DNA of 64,000 bases from Opitutaceae bacterium (GTDB lineage: Bacteria; Verrucomicrobiota; Verrucomicrobiia; Opitutales; Opitutaceae). The position numbers and the translations under genes are program-made. The stretch lies in assembly GCA_016794785.1 (NCBI GenBank), contig JAEUHC010000027.1, forward strand, positions 248,001-312,000. Direction: 5' to 3'. The notes beneath the pieces were generated by a model, which did no database searches, was not told the DNA's origin, and saw nothing but the letters and a program-made list of their open reading frames with translations. Shown piece after piece: positions 62,179 to 64,000 of the stretch. Numbering within the stretch: the first letter of the stretch is position 1; every line of letters begins with the position of its first letter.

Positions 62179-63021
62179 ATGCCGCCGCCCGCCCCCGCTC
62201 CGTCCACCGTGGCGATCGCTGTCGCCCCCAATGGCGGCCGACGTTTGAAAAAGGATCATCCGGCGGTGCCGCTCACCGCCATGGAGATGGCGCGCACCGC
62301 GGCGGCTTGCCTCGAGGCGGGGGCGGCGATGCTGCATATGCACGTGCGTGACTCGAACGGGCGCCACCTGCTCGACGCCGAAGCCTACGCCGAGGCGCTC
62401 GCGGTCGTGCGCGCGGCCACGGGGAGGAAACTTTTCCTGCAAATCACGACCGAGTCCCTGGGCACCTACCGGCCGCGCGAGCAAATGGCCGTGGTGCGCT
62501 CCGTGCGGCCCGAAGGCGTCTCACTTGCCCTGCGCGAGCTCGTGCCGAGCGCCGCGGCGGAGTCGGCCTTCGCCAAGTTTCTTGGCTGGCTGAAGAGCGC
62601 TCAAATCATGCCGCAGTTCATTCTCTACAATCCGGCGGAGCTGGATCGTTTGGATGAACTTTGTCGGCGTGGTCTGGTGCCGTGGGAAGAGCCCCCGGTG
62701 CTGATCGTGCTCGGGCGCTATACCTTGGGGCAGACTTCTGCTCCGGAGGATTTGGCGCCATTTTTCAGCGCAGGCCACCGCCGCTTCGCCCACACGATGG
62801 TGTGCGCGTTTGGCCGCAACGAGGCGGCCTGCGCCGTCGCCGGGGCGCAGGCGGGGGCGGATGTCCGCGTCGGGTTTGAAAACAACCTCCACCTGCCCGA
62901 CGGCCGGATCGCCGCCGACAACGCCGCTCTCGTCCGGGCGACCGCCCGCGCGTTAATCGCGGATGGGCACAAGCTCGCCAGCGCGGAACAGCTCCGCGCG
63001 CGTTGGGAGCTACAGCGATAG
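62179..63021 (+). CDS. Beta-keto acid cleavage enzyme (BKACE / DUF849; 3-keto-5-aminohexanoate cleavage family)
   Basis: 280 residues from the ATG at 62179; the longer frame overlaps the divergent regulator and is rejected. The TIM barrel opens VAIAVAPNGGRR. AAMLHMHVRD provides the zinc ligands His 53 and His 55 and Arg 57. RVGFENN near the end provides the third ligand, Glu 234. The family joins a beta-keto acid with acetyl-CoA to give acetoacetate and a new acyl-CoA. The substrate side is variable and not readable here. Its products match the CoA-transferase and thiolase encoded on the opposite strand. Confidence 0.88.
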   Translation: MPPPAPAPSTVAIAVAPNGGRRLKKDHPAVPLTAMEMARTAAACLEAGAAMLHMHVRDSNGRHLLDAEAYAEALAVVRAATGRKLFLQITTESLGTYRPREQMAVVRSVRPEGVSLALRELVPSAAAESAFAKFLGWLKSAQIMPQFILYNPAELDRLDELCRRGLVPWEEPPVLIVLGRYTLGQTSAPEDLAPFFSAGHRRFAHTMVCAFGRNEAACAVAGAQAGADVRVGFENNLHLPDGRIAADNAALVRATARALIADGHKLASAEQLRARWELQR

Positions 63022-63047
63022 ACGAGACAACCGGCTGCGCTGTGCGC

Positions 63048-64000
63048 TCAGCGAGATCGGCCGACGGACGTCAGATGGGCGAGCAGGGTCTCGGCGCAGG
63101 CGCGGGCGAAGGCCGGGTCGTTGATTTCCCCGTCATGACTCAGGACGGGAATATCGGGGCGGAGGTTTTGGCGAATTGAGCGGAAGAGCGCGGCGTCGGC
63201 CTCGGGGGAGTGAAACGGTTTCCCGGGCGCGCTGATCACGCTGATGGCCCGCAAGGGGAGCAAGACTGTGACGGGAGCCGTGTAGCGATTGATCTTCTCG
63301 GCGATGATGCGGCCGAGTTGCTCGCACTCGGCGGGCGTGGTGCGCATGAGGGTGACTTGCGCGTTGTGCTGGTAAAAGGTGCGGCCGGCGAATTTCTCGG
63401 GCACGCTGGCGCGTTCGCCGAAGTTCACCATGTCGAGGCAGCCGGGCGCGACGATGGCGGGAATCCTGGCCTTGGCCGTGGCGTCGAGGCGGTCGGGCCC
63501 GGCGGTGAGGACGCCGCCGACAAGCTCGTCGGCCCACTCGGTGGTCGTGATGTCGAGCACACCCGCGACGAGACCGCTGGCGATGAGCGATTCCATGGCG
63601 CGACCGCCGTTGCCCGTGGCGGCGAAGACGAGGACCTCGTAGCCGGCAGCTTCGAGGATTTTTTTTGCCTCAGTCACGCACGCGGTGGTGTTGCCGAACA
63701 TGCTGGCGACGATGAGCGGTTTTTCGGCCGACGTCGCGGTGGCGGAGCGGCGGCGCCCGGCGGCGGCGACCATGCCGCAGATGGCGCCGGCGGCATTGGA
63801 GAAGATGACGCGCGAGACGCGGTTGAGACCGGAGACATCGACGATGGCGGGCATCATCGTGACATCGGTGGTGCCGACGTAGGGCGCGACCTGGCCGCTC
63901 GCGAGCGTCGAGACCATGAGCTTCGGGAAACCGATCGGGAGCGCGCGCATCGCGGCGGTGGCGATGGCCGTGCCACCGCCGCCGCCGAGGGAGACGATGC
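63048..64000 (-). CDS. Tm-1-like ATP-binding protein (UPF0261), 5' end beyond window
   Basis: 317 codons are visible and the frame stays open to the right edge, so the N-terminus is missing; the internal ATG at 63950 is not the start. The glycine-rich stretch VSLGGGGGTAIATAAMRALP, followed by GFPKLMVSTLASG, is the conserved UPF0261 / Tm-1-like nucleotide-binding region. GAICGM, VFAATGNGGRAME and PGCLDMVNFGER further downstream are also family features. In plants this domain is fused to the PEP-hydrolase-like TIM barrel. Here that partner is encoded about 39 kb away (23052-23951). Function in bacteria is unproven. Confidence 0.85.
   Translation of the reverse strand, partial: IVSLGGGGGTAIATAAMRALPIGFPKLMVSTLASGQVAPYVGTTDVTMMPAIVDVSGLNRVSRVIFSNAAGAICGMVAAAGRRRSATATSAEKPLIVASMFGNTTACVTEAKKILEAAGYEVLVFAATGNGGRAMESLIASGLVAGVLDITTTEWADELVGGVLTAGPDRLDATAKARIPAIVAPGCLDMVNFGERASVPEKFAGRTFYQHNAQVTLMRTTPAECEQLGRIIAEKINRYTAPVTVLLPLRAISVISAPGKPFHSPEADAALFRSIRQNLRPDIPVLSHDGEINDPAFARACAETLLAHLTSVGRSR

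Noticed and set aside
1..64000. CRISPR array, tRNA, rRNA or insertion sequence
   Set aside because: No regularly spaced short repeats, cloverleaf-like segments, rRNA-like stretches or transposase motifs were recognised by eye.

Overview
The window looks like chromosomal DNA of a high-GC Verrucomicrobiota bacterium, most likely Opitutaceae-like. The basis is the gene content: several secreted sulfatases, TonB-dependent receptors with Opitutaceae-style N-termini, PVC-type heme-binding dehydrogenases (beta-propeller, HEAT repeats, CxxCH), a DUF1592/DUF1552 pair, DUF1080 domains, and PQQ dehydrogenases carrying an inserted cytochrome c. No rRNA, tRNA, CRISPR array or insertion sequence was seen. 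Taxonomy and substrates are inferred, not shown.

Left part (1-24.6 kb). An FAD oxidoreductase runs off the left edge. Beside it is a small gene graveyard (1428-2033) with the C-terminal stub of a heme protein and a frameshifted LacI-like helix-turn-helix. A plus-strand set follows: PQQ dehydrogenase fused to DUF1080, a KdgT permease and a sulfatase. It converges on a nine-gene minus-strand operon read from 24.27 kb down to 7.44 kb: Dabb, PEP-hydrolase-like, sulfatase, TonB receptor, sulfatase, DUF1080-heme dehydrogenase, ThuA, beta-helix protein, PQQ dehydrogenase.

Middle part (24.6-54.6 kb). A secreted oxidative module on the minus strand (metallophosphatase, DUF1080, cytochrome c, sorbosone-dehydrogenase-like) is divergent from a DUF1592/DUF1552 pair. 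Next is a second large minus-strand operon (48.9 to 33.9 kb): TonB receptor, sulfatase with a CGVSR motif, a paralogous TonB receptor, a third TonB receptor, a DUF6786-like protein, a GH117/GH43-like glycosidase, a sulfatase and a lectin-fold protein. A third minus-strand unit holds a TonB receptor and a PVC heme dehydrogenase. An AraC regulator is transcribed away from it.

The strongest novel signal is a conserved, about 33-bp element at 24392-24424, 49021-49053 and 54677-54709. It carries two GTGTG half-sites exactly 21 bp apart and lies 116-140 bp upstream of the first gene of each of the three TonB/sulfatase operons. One copy is in the TonB/AraC divergent spacer. This fits an AraC-type operator tying three operons (19 genes) into one regulon, probably for uptake, desulfation and oxidative cleavage of a sulfated polysaccharide.

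Right part (55.6-64 kb). A minus-strand operon (RpiR regulator, class III aminotransferase, thiolase, fused CoA-transferase, gamma-glutamyltransferase) is divergent from a BKACE beta-keto-acid cleavage enzyme. Together they read as a route from an amino acid through a beta-keto acid to acetoacetate and acetyl-CoA. A Tm-1-like (UPF0261) protein runs off the right edge; the window therefore holds bacterial versions of both halves of plant Tm-1 (the other is the PEP-hydrolase-like gene at 23 kb).
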